A DNA stretch of 16,620 bases from JBJKPP01 sp046706145 (GTDB taxonomy: Bacteria > Bacteroidota > Ignavibacteria > Ignavibacteriales > Ignavibacteriaceae): positions 1 through 16,620 of the forward strand of contig JBJKPP010000127.1 of the NCBI GenBank assembly GCA_046706145.1, given 5' to 3'. Shown here one piece after another: positions 8,786 to 15,717 of the stretch. The stretch's first letter is position 1, and every line of letters starts with the position of its first letter. The position numbers were made by a program, and so were the translations under genes. Below the pieces are notes generated by a model. The model searched no databases and was not told the DNA's origin. It saw nothing but the letters and a program-made list of their open reading frames with translations.

Positions 8786-11683
8786 CTAACTTGAGATTAA
8801 GTTCTTAAAAACTTTTGATAGACTTTCTATAACTTTTTTGTGTATTAAAGGTTTTGATATAAAGTCGTCAAATCCCGCAGCAATATATTTTTCTTTGTCA
8901 CCAGGTATCAAATATGCCGAGACAGCTACTATAGGAACTTTTTCATATGGCTTGATTCTTCTAATAAGTCTTAGTGCATCTAGGCCGTTCAAATCACTTG
9001 CAAGATTTATATCTATAAAGATAACATCATATTGTTTTAATTCCAACATTGGCAAAGCTTCTTCGACAGCTAACGCAAAATCGATTTTGTCAAATTTCTT
9101 CATCTCAATCTTAAAAAGAACCTGAGAATCAATTTGGTCCTCTATGTAAAGGCATTTCAGTTTAGTCAAATCTAAATCTGAAATACTACCCTGGTAACTG
9201 CTCTCCTGGAATGAGTGAGTAATATCCTCCATTTCAACAATATGGCTCTCTGAGAAAGATTGCTCTTCTTTTTCCTGAATTTCAGGTAACATATCCTTAA
9301 CTTCCTCTTCTTCTTCATGAGATTCTATGGAAGCATTTTCTGTGACTTTATATTCACTAGAAGTATCCAGTTGGAGCGGGAAATTAAACGAGACATCAGT
9401 TTTACCATTCTCAACTTTTGATACATTAATCTTACATTTTAATATTTCGATTAGTCTTTCAACTAATCCAACTGTCATTTTAGATATGCCAAGATTCTTC
9501 ACCCTTGATAAATCTTTGCTGAAGAAAATACTTTTTAATTCATCCAAAAGTCGTGTAGACATTGAGGAATAATTGTCTCTTATAAAGACCGCAAAGTTTT
9601 TATTATCGCTAGACGACGCAGAAAGATAGATTTTTTTCTCATTCGTTAGATGTGTAACTATCAATAATAAATTGTAAATCAAATTGAAAAATTTATCCTT
9701 ATCAGTCTTAAACGATAATGAAGAAGATATTTTCCCAAAACCGAACTCAACATTTTTATTTTCTTTTATTTTATTGAACTCATTTGTCAGTCTATCTACT
9801 ATCTCAGTGATTTTAACTTCGGAAATTTTTAAGTCCAGAGTACCATATCGAAGCCTAGATAATTCAGCAGATGAGTTCATTGCTTGAGTAAGAAAATATT
9901 TGTTTTGGCGTACTATATCTAATATTCCACTCTGCGTATTATTCCTTTCTTTTTCATCAAACTCATCAGCAAATCCGAGTATAACGTTTACAGGAGTTAG
10001 TATTTCGTGAAATATTTTACCTATAAAATTGACCAAGTCTTTTTCTACATTTGTACCTATTTCAGGCTTTTCTATATGCTCATTACTAATTACTTGTTCA
10101 ACTGTTTTTCCATTAATCACATAGTTAATAAGTTCGCCTTTATAATCATATATGGGTGAAAAGGTTATAATAGTATTTATATAATCACCGTCTTGCTTCT
10201 TGATATTAAGATTCATTTTCAAAGCATCATGTAACTTTGAAGCAAAGACTTCTTTATTAACTTCTGCTCTTTCATCGTTAGGCAAAATTCCAGAGAAAAC
10301 CGAGTTTAATATATCTTCATTATAACCGAGCGTTTCCTTTACTCTATCATTTATGAATGTTATAAATCCAGTTGAATCAGTCAAGAAAACAAAATCATTA
10401 GTACTTGCATAAATTGATTTGTTAATTTTGTTTTGAATATCTTCATACAACGCTTGTGTAATATCTTCAATAAAATAAAATGCGAGAGATTTGTCTTCCT
10501 GCTTAAATTGGATTTTATAGAATTTCACAAAGAACTCAGAGCCATTCTTTTTTCTGTGTTTTATAGGTCCATAATAATTACTTACACCTGCCTGCTGGAC
10601 AGAAAGGTAAGAGTTTATCTGAGGAGGATCTAGAATTAATTGCATATCCTCAGTTGAATATAGGTCAGAAATATCTTTCTCTAATAATTCAGTTTTTTCA
10701 TATCCATAAAGTTCAAGAGCTTTCTTATTTGCATTTATTATGTTAAGGTTTTCTTCATCAATCAAGATAACAGGAATTGGATTATTATCTAGTAAAGTCT
10801 CGAATTTTATATCAATAATATCAATAAGTTGCTTTTCTACTGCAGCCGGAATCTCTTTAGCAAAAATTTTCTTATCCTGAATTATGTTTACAATTGCAAT
10901 AACTTTATTTGATGAATCGCATAATGGAATTTCAATTGTTTCCTGTTCTTCTTGACTATTTAGCTCAAATAAAAAGGCATCGTTCAACACAATATAGTTT
11001 AACGATTCTACAATAAACTTGGTTAAGGATGCTTGAAAATTGTTTAAATGTGGTGGAATAAATACACTTTCGTTTTTACCTTCTATCTGAGAACTTTTTA
11101 GCTTTAAAGCTCTGGATACATTCCTGTTTACGACAACGATATTGCCTTTAATATCTTTAATCCAAAAGTATTCATTTAGTTCATTAATTTGTTTTCTTAC
11201 TGTTTCCTTACTTACGAAAGTGAAAGGATATTTTATTTTTACTTCATTTAGAATTTCAATTATTCTTTTATTATTGATTATTCTTTCTAATTCGTTTACT
11301 CTTATTTCAAGTGCGGTTTTCCTAGAAAAAGCATAGTTGTAAGACTCTGGTTTTATTGTTAGAAGCATGAATATTTCATCTTTTTGTAGAAAGGAATTTA
11401 ATATGATTGAAGCATGAAAACTGTTACCTGAATTTAGTTCAACTAAAACAGTTTCAGTAATACCTGAATTATTTTTGAAGAGTTTTTGGAAGAGTTGATT
11501 AAAACTTTCGGCAGATTGTTCAACTAATAAATCAAAAATATTTACTTGTTTGTCAGCAAGAGATAAGAGTCCCTCTGCCTCTTCGTTATAAAGGATTATA
11601 TTACCATTTTGGTCAAGTACCAAAAATGGGTCTTTTATGTTATTTTTTACAGCCTCTAAAAGCAGTTTTTCGCTATCCTTCAT
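8786..11683 (-). CDS. Multi-PAS hybrid histidine kinase with degenerate ATPase domain and C-terminal receiver
   Basis: A 965-residue cytoplasmic protein; no signal peptide or membrane helix is seen. PAS-like units lie at about 8-112, 168-270, 292-410 (the clearest, FETLLDNNPIPVILIDEENLNIINANKKAL...) and 420-530. The dimerisation/H-box is GKIFHEILTPVNVILGF with His559. The following ATPase region aligns in length (about 655-772) but has lost its boxes. The N-box Asn is Ile675 in NLLLIVTHLT. The DxG motif reads DNY at 703-705. The glycine-rich G2 box is NLGISKMTVGL. An acidic linker (about 785-822) leads to a receiver (841-962) that looks intact, with Glu848/Asp849, Asp891, Ser922 and Lys944. 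It may therefore act as a sensor and phosphotransfer protein rather than an autokinase. The start ATG has an AGGA Shine-Dalgarno (11687-11690) and a strong promoter upstream. The TonB receptor follows in the same unit. Confidence 0.88.
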   Translation of the reverse strand: MKDSEKLLLEAVKNNIKDPFLVLDQNGNIILYNEEAEGLLSLADKQVNIFDLLVEQSAESFNQLFQKLFKNNSGITETVLVELNSGNSFHASIILNSFLQKDEIFMLLTIKPESYNYAFSRKTALEIRVNELERIINNKRIIEILNEVKIKYPFTFVSKETVRKQINELNEYFWIKDIKGNIVVVNRNVSRALKLKSSQIEGKNESVFIPPHLNNFQASLTKFIVESLNYIVLNDAFLFELNSQEEQETIEIPLCDSSNKVIAIVNIIQDKKIFAKEIPAAVEKQLIDIIDIKFETLLDNNPIPVILIDEENLNIINANKKALELYGYEKTELLEKDISDLYSTEDMQLILDPPQINSYLSVQQAGVSNYYGPIKHRKKNGSEFFVKFYKIQFKQEDKSLAFYFIEDITQALYEDIQNKINKSIYASTNDFVFLTDSTGFITFINDRVKETLGYNEDILNSVFSGILPNDERAEVNKEVFASKLHDALKMNLNIKKQDGDYINTIITFSPIYDYKGELINYVINGKTVEQVISNEHIEKPEIGTNVEKDLVNFIGKIFHEILTPVNVILGFADEFDEKERNNTQSGILDIVRQNKYFLTQAMNSSAELSRLRYGTLDLKISEVKITEIVDRLTNEFNKIKENKNVEFGFGKISSSLSFKTDKDKFFNLIYNLLLIVTHLTNEKKIYLSASSSDNKNFAVFIRDNYSSMSTRLLDELKSIFFSKDLSRVKNLGISKMTVGLVERLIEILKCKINVSKVENGKTDVSFNFPLQLDTSSEYKVTENASIESHEEEEEVKDMLPEIQEKEEQSFSESHIVEMEDITHSFQESSYQGSISDLDLTKLKCLYIEDQIDSQVLFKIEMKKFDKIDFALAVEEALPMLELKQYDVIFIDINLASDLNGLDALRLIRRIKPYEKVPIVAVSAYLIPGDKEKYIAAGFDDFISKPLIHKKVIESLSKVFKNLISS

Positions 11684-11780
11684 CTTTCCTGTAAATTACC
11701 CTTTATCTTCTTAGTCAATTATTACTAAAATAATTTCCAAAACTTACCTATTTCAATGATTTTGGATATTTATGAAAAAC

Positions 11781-11811
11781 CAAAGGTAGATTATATTTAT
11801 TATTGCTCAAA
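11781..11811 (-). promoter_or_regulatory. Bacteroidetes-type promoter for the hybrid kinase/TonB receptor unit
   Basis: Read on the minus strand this is TTTG (11811-11808), a 19-base spacer, and TACCTTTG (11788-11781). It matches the TTTG-N19-21-TAnnTTTG consensus at every defined position. The transcript would start near 11774, giving a leader of about 90 bases to the kinase ATG at 11683. The 239-base gap 11684-11922 that contains it holds no other gene. Confidence 0.7.
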
Positions 11812-11890
11812 ATAAGGATATATCAAAATCTTCCTCCAGCACAAAATTATTAATATTTCAATAACATGTTTTATGCCTAAAAAAGTAAGG

Positions 11891-11912
11891 AAATCTCCCA
11901 TTTAGAAGATTT
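11891..11912 (-). terminator. Weak candidate terminator behind the one-pass membrane protein gene
   Basis: AAATCT (11891-11896) pairs with AGATTT (11907-11912) around a 10-base loop. On the minus strand it is followed after CCTTAC by TTTTTT. The stem is short and has no GC core, so this is weak. It lies just beyond the stop at 11923 and upstream of the kinase promoter, where a terminator would be expected. Confidence 0.25.
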
Positions 11913-11922
11913 TTGTAAATTT

Positions 11923-12354
11923 TCAATTCCAGAGTGCTTTCTCGAATTCCTTGTCCCCTTTTGCAGGTTTATATCCTTCTGAAGTGTACTTCATGAATCG
12001 CTGATTTTCGGGCATTCCTACTAATCTGGATTTCTTAGGATTTTCGTCTTTGATGCTTGTATTTAGATTCTGTAGTTTTCCATTCATTTCAAGTATTTTT
12101 GGTTTTTCCACACCCGTAGAAGTCTTTTCAAGCGTTTGTTTATTAACATTAGAAATCTTATCAGATTTTTCCTCTGCTATTTTGGGAGTAGACACAACTT
12201 GCCGGGGTTCAGAAACATTCTTTTGATATTTTCTTAGTGCCCATCTTTTTTTATTCTTGTTAACAACATACATTACAACAGCAACGATGGCTACTGCTAA
12301 CAAACTTACAGCAATAATAAAAATTCCTATTGAATATGTTGACATGTCTTCCAT
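11923..12354 (-). CDS. One-pass membrane protein of unknown function
   Basis: A 143-residue protein with one strong transmembrane helix at about residues 9-31 (IGIFIIAVSLLAVAIVAVVMYVV). A basic stretch, NKNKKRWALRKYQK, follows, which by the positive-inside rule puts the C terminus in the cytoplasm. The rest is a Lys/Glu/Ser-rich, probably disordered tail ending FEKALWN. I do not recognise a family. The start has a GAGGG Shine-Dalgarno (12360-12364 on the opposite strand) at good spacing; a second Met at position 4 is possible. It lies 157 bases behind the P-loop/GGDEF-like gene in the same direction. It could share that transcript or use a weak -7 element (TATTTTTG, 12416-12409) whose -33 partner is badly spaced. 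A role as a membrane anchor for the neighbouring signalling proteins is only a guess. Confidence 0.65.
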   Translation of the reverse strand: MEDMSTYSIGIFIIAVSLLAVAIVAVVMYVVNKNKKRWALRKYQKNVSEPRQVVSTPKIAEEKSDKISNVNKQTLEKTSTGVEKPKILEMNGKLQNLNTSIKDENPKKSRLVGMPENQRFMKYTSEGYKPAKGDKEFEKALWN

Positions 12355-12511
12355 ATTTGCCCTCGGGAGACTACTATTTCACTATGGCTGCTAAGTAATT
12401 TAAGTTAACAAAAATAGCTATTTAGTAGTTTTAATTTAACAATATCAACATGAAAGGGAAAGAACACAAAGAACATTACTGAAAGAATATTCTTCCAAAA
12501 TCTGTAAAAAT

Positions 12512-13708
12512 TTAAACAATTGATAATTTATTAAAAATATCTTCTGAATTTCTTATAGAGCCGTCTATAAATATATTCTTATAATAAATCTGTTCAGATA
12601 ATTTATAATGTTCGTCAAATCTGGAAATATTAGTTCTTATTTTTTTAAGTAAATTATCTATGTACTCACCTTTAGCTTTAGGGATAAATACTAACATATG
12701 ATTTTGATAGAAACAAATTTTATCTTTTTTTTCAATAGAAAGTCTAACAATATTTTTTACCAGGTTGCTCAGAAAATCTTCCTTGGCTGCCACTTCATCT
12801 GTAATTTTAATTGACAATATAGCCGATCTTTCATTGGACGCGTTAATAAAAGCAATTTGGTTATTCAGAACTAATTTAAAATCATCAATCTTATAAAAAT
12901 TAAGGTCTAGTACTTCCTCATTTTCTACCTTAATTTCAGACAATTGACTATATGCTACCTCCTCAACAGTTTTTTTACTGCTTGGCGTTTTTTCACCCGG
13001 CCGCTTAAATTCTGTTACAATTCCAACATCAGGCTGCAATAAATATTGACTGCTAAATCTTCCCTGGGTATGGCCAAAATTAGGGGTTATTGTCATAATT
13101 CCACCATAAAATTCATAGCTTTTTTCATCTCTTTTTAGCTCTATAACTCCGGTTGCCGAAGGTGAAATTGTATCTACAATATTCATAGCGGTCTTGGTAG
13201 CAGGTTCTGAAAGAATAAATAAGCTCGTTACATTTTGTTCCTCAATCGCCTCTAATGTTTTCAGAAATGAATCTTTTAAACTTTCCAGGTTTTTAAATTC
13301 TACAAATGGGGTGAACTCATCAAAAACAAGCTTGGCAGGCTTATACTGTTCAACAAGTTCAACCAATTCAGACATGTATTCAGCCAAATAACCATCAGAG
13401 TTTTCACGCTTCTCAAGATTCTTTGGTAAGGAAACTCTCACAAGAATAATCATATTTTGATTCACATATTGCTGCAAATCAAAATTTATAGAAGCAGCAC
13501 TAATCATCAAATACTTAGGACGCATGGTAGTGAAATACAAGCAGACCTGCTTTTGTTGAACACACTCTTTTGCGAATTGCAGCGACATAATAGTTCTACC
13601 AGATTTATGTGGACCTGTGAGAAGATAAATTCCTCCTGGATAGAATCCTCCCCAGGTTTTATCCACCAAAGAAATTCCTGAAGTTCTTAGTTCTAAGCTG
13701 CTTTTCAT
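12512..13708 (-). CDS. RecA/KaiC-like P-loop protein with degenerate GGDEF-like C-terminal domain
   Basis: 398 residues counted from the ATG at 13708. The N-terminal RecA/KaiC-like core (about 5-235) opens with LRTSGISLVDKTWGGFYPGGIYLLTG, typical of KaiC/Rad55-type ATPases. It then has a Walker A that reads GPHKSGRT (32-39), with Arg38 where Lys is normal. Walker B is AKLVFDE (Asp130, Glu131). After a linker, residues 274-398 follow a GGDEF fold pattern: DFKLVLNNQIAF, ILSIKITDE, and DKICFYQNHMLVFIPKA, in which QNHML (335-339, bases 12706-12692) occupies the GGDEF signature position. Diguanylate cyclase activity is therefore unlikely. A TTG 21 bases upstream also opens the frame, but it lies inside the -7 promoter element, so the ATG is preferred. 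The family assignment for the tail is by eye. A role as a nucleotide-sensing or scaffold protein in signalling is inference. Confidence 0.72.
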   Translation of the reverse strand: MKSSLELRTSGISLVDKTWGGFYPGGIYLLTGPHKSGRTIMSLQFAKECVQQKQVCLYFTTMRPKYLMISAASINFDLQQYVNQNMIILVRVSLPKNLEKRENSDGYLAEYMSELVELVEQYKPAKLVFDEFTPFVEFKNLESLKDSFLKTLEAIEEQNVTSLFILSEPATKTAMNIVDTISPSATGVIELKRDEKSYEFYGGIMTITPNFGHTQGRFSSQYLLQPDVGIVTEFKRPGEKTPSSKKTVEEVAYSQLSEIKVENEEVLDLNFYKIDDFKLVLNNQIAFINASNERSAILSIKITDEVAAKEDFLSNLVKNIVRLSIEKKDKICFYQNHMLVFIPKAKGEYIDNLLKKIRTNISRFDEHYKLSEQIYYKNIFIDGSIRNSEDIFNKLSIV

Positions 13709-13726
13709 AAACGTATTATAATCACA

Positions 13727-13757
13727 CAATTATAAATTCTGTTGTAAAATTTACAAT
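13727..13757 (-). promoter_or_regulatory. Promoter for the P-loop/GGDEF-like gene
   Basis: On the minus strand this is ATTG (13757-13754), a 19-base spacer, and TATAATTG (13734-13727). Each element has one mismatch to the TTTG/TAnnTTTG consensus, and the spacing equals that of the kinase promoter. It predicts a start of transcription near 13720 and a very short leader before the ATG at 13708. Confidence 0.5.
13742..13756. promoter_or_regulatory. 15-bp operator-like palindrome over the -33 element
   Basis: TTGTAAA-A-TTTACAA is a perfect inverted repeat with 7-base arms and one central base. It overlaps the -33 element of the promoter above, a position typical for repressor operators. The binding protein is unknown. 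Confidence 0.4.
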
Positions 13758-13888
13758 ATCCCTTTTTCTATTTCTATGCCGTAAAACGGGTGTGAAATGA
13801 ATAAAAATCGCAACTTTGGGGAAGGTTATTTATCGATTTAGAGACACTGAGAGTATTGTGTTTAATAATGCAACACTAAACAGAAACT

Positions 13889-13921
13889 TAATAAAACGCT
13901 TAAATCGCAACAATTAAGCGT
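13889..13921 (-). terminator. Intrinsic terminator of the fatty-acid hydroxylase unit
   Basis: A perfect 8-bp stem, ACGCTTAA (13896-13903) with TTAAGCGT (13914-13921), and a 10-base loop. On the minus strand it is followed directly by TTTTATT. It stands about 50 bases past the hydroxylase stop, between that gene and the P-loop gene. The 238-base gap 13730-13967 otherwise holds only the P-loop gene's promoter and operator-like site. Confidence 0.65.
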
Positions 13922-13967
13922 CCCTAGCTCACTCCATTTCTCTTAAATTTCGCTAAATAGAAAAGGC

Positions 13968-14603
13968 TTAATTGCTCTCTTCCTTAGCGTGAGGGAAATT
14001 AGTCCCAATGATGTCATCCCATACTGGAGAACTAACACCAAACCCAAGACTTTCATCCTGATAATGATGTCTTGCATGATGTTTTTTCAGTATTAGAAAA
14101 AATTTGTTATGAATTGGAAAATGATGAATAGCATAATGAGTAAGATCATAAAACAAATAACCCATAACAAAACCTACAAAAAAAGGAGCAACAAATGCCT
14201 GTCCAAGAATTAACTTAAATATAAAATAGAAAATGACTGCAAGTGGAATACTGACAGATGGAGGCATAACTAATCTCTTGGTGTCTTTGGGATAGGCATG
14301 ATGCACACCATGAACAATGAAGTGCATTTTTTCACCCCACTCGGATTTAGGGACATAATGAAAGATAAAACGATGTAAGGTGTACTCCGTAAAAGTCCAT
14401 ACAACAATACCTAAAACAACAAAAGTCAAAATAGTAACAAACGAAAAAGAGTATGATACAATAGAATAATACATAAAATATGCAATAACAGGTATGTAAA
14501 TAAATAACGGAACAGTATAATGCACTCTGGAAAGAAATTCTAAAATATCATTATCAAAAAGCCTAACCGTTTCATCTTTATTTGATATAAATTTCTTATC
14601 CAT
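13968..14603 (-). CDS. Fatty-acid 2-hydroxylase-like membrane di-iron enzyme
   Basis: A 211-residue integral membrane protein of the fatty-acid hydroxylase/sterol desaturase superfamily, closest by motif to the FA2H/Scs7 branch. The histidine ligands follow that pattern: HRFIFH (77-82), HFIVHGVHHAYPKD (94-107), YDLTHYAIHH (152-161) and HHARHHYQDESLGFGVSSP (175-193). Hydrophobic helices lie at about 31-53, 54-70, 118-133 and 134-152. FA2H enzymes add a 2-hydroxyl to fatty acids found in sphingolipids; in bacteria the target may be a sphingolipid, sulfonolipid or lipid A acyl chain, which cannot be decided here. The N-terminal cytochrome b5 domain of the eukaryotic enzymes is absent, so electrons must come from a separate donor. 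The gene lies 82 bases behind the epimerase with no clear promoter of its own, so read-through from that operon is likely. A strong terminator follows it. Confidence 0.88.
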   Translation of the reverse strand: MDKKFISNKDETVRLFDNDILEFLSRVHYTVPLFIYIPVIAYFMYYSIVSYSFSFVTILTFVVLGIVVWTFTEYTLHRFIFHYVPKSEWGEKMHFIVHGVHHAYPKDTKRLVMPPSVSIPLAVIFYFIFKLILGQAFVAPFFVGFVMGYLFYDLTHYAIHHFPIHNKFFLILKKHHARHHYQDESLGFGVSSPVWDDIIGTNFPHAKEESN

Positions 14604-14685
14604 AATTGTCTAGCCCCGATGTTTATTGTTAAAACTCTTTAAAATTACGAATTTTTTTTTCAATACAAAATCAACATTTGTCACA

Positions 14686-15717
14686 TCACCAATTCTTTTT
14701 TTTTGCTCCAATTCCAGGCAAATTGCTTATTAATATTTTGCTTTTTTCTACTTTCGTACCCTCAAAACAATCATTTTTAATTAATAATGCACCATCAAGG
14801 TCTGCCCAATCCACAAGAGGTGAAAGTTGTGACGCGGCAGAAATACCACACGAGGTTTCAGTCATACAACCGAGTAATATTTTTAAGTTCAAAGCCTTTG
14901 CGAGCAAAATCATTCTGTAAGCTTTTCTAAGGCCTCCACATTTCATTATCTTCACATTAATTCCATCGAAGGAATCTCTTATTCTTAAAATGTCATCTAA
15001 CGACCTCACAGATTCATCAGCAATTAATGGCAGAGGACTTCTCTTTTTTAACCATCCAATATCTTCAAGTTGTTCTTTAGGCATAGGTTGTTCAACAAAC
15101 AAAACGTTTTTTTCATTTAACCAGTCAATCATCTCAAGTGCTTTTTCTCTATCTTTCCAGCCCTGATTTGCATCAATTGTTATTGGCTTATCCGTTACGT
15201 TTCTAACCGCCTCGACAATTTCCATATCATTTTCAGTTCCTAATTTTATCTTTAATATGAGGTGCTCTTCTGCTTCCTTTACTTTTTGCTCTACTATATT
15301 AACATTATCGATGCCTATTGTGAATGATGAAAGTGGAGTTTTTTCTTTATTTAATCCATATAACTTATACCATGGCTGATTTACTATTTTTCCAATCAAA
15401 TCATGAAGCGCAATATCAATTGATGCTTTTGCCGCATTGTTTCCAGATTCTATTTCGTCTATGTCAGCTAAAATATCTTCAAGACAAAAAACATTATCAT
15501 ACTTCTCGAGATTCACCTTTGACAGAAATTTTAGAATAGTTTCCTGTGATTCTCCCAAGTACACGGGCATAGAAGCTTCACCGAACCCTATTACACCATC
15601 ATATTCTATTTCAGTTAAAACGATTGGGGTTGTAGTTCTACTGTAAGTTGAAACTGTAAATGTATGTTGCAAATCCAGAGTGTATGGCTTAAATGTCAGT
15701 TTTAATTTTTTACTCAT
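14686..15717 (-). CDS. Dipeptide epimerase, L-Ala-D/L-Glu type (YkfB/YcjG-like)
   Basis: A 343-residue enolase-superfamily enzyme of the muconate lactonising/dipeptide epimerase branch. The catalytic lysine pair KIK (156-158) and the Lys256 of NVKIMKCGG face each other across the barrel. Metal ligands are Asp182 (IDANQGW), Glu209 (FVEQPMP) and Asp234 (ADES). CMTETS (284-289) and the DLD of residues 306-308 match the motif that binds the dipeptide's amino group. In characterised members the reaction is L-Ala-D-Glu to L-Ala-L-Glu, which lets murein dipeptide be degraded as ordinary peptide. The ATG overlaps the end of the NlpC/P60 gene by 8 bases (ATGAGTAA), showing translational coupling. In Bacillus subtilis the same pair, ykfB and ykfC, share an operon. 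Other dipeptide specificities occur in this branch, so the exact substrate is inferred from context. Confidence 0.88.
   Translation of the reverse strand: MSKKLKLTFKPYTLDLQHTFTVSTYSRTTTPIVLTEIEYDGVIGFGEASMPVYLGESQETILKFLSKVNLEKYDNVFCLEDILADIDEIESGNNAAKASIDIALHDLIGKIVNQPWYKLYGLNKEKTPLSSFTIGIDNVNIVEQKVKEAEEHLILKIKLGTENDMEIVEAVRNVTDKPITIDANQGWKDREKALEMIDWLNEKNVLFVEQPMPKEQLEDIGWLKKRSPLPLIADESVRSLDDILRIRDSFDGINVKIMKCGGLRKAYRMILLAKALNLKILLGCMTETSCGISAASQLSPLVDWADLDGALLIKNDCFEGTKVEKSKILISNLPGIGAKKKNW

Noticed and set aside
12409..12416. TATTTTTG (minus strand) as promoter of the one-pass membrane protein
   Set aside because: The -7 matches, but the nearest -33 TTG is 23 bases away, outside the normal 19-21; not listed as a feature.
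12483..12494. 12-bp palindrome AAGAATATTCTT downstream of the P-loop gene
   Set aside because: AT-rich palindromes of this length arise by chance here, and no T-run or promoter stands next to it.
13727..13729. TTG as the start of the P-loop/GGDEF-like gene
   Set aside because: It lies in the -7 promoter element and adds seven residues without family support; the ATG at 13708 fits better.
13805..13911. Direct repeat AAATCGCAAC at 13805-13814 and 13902-13911
   Set aside because: There are only two 10-base copies, one inside the terminator hairpin; no third copy and no regular spacing.
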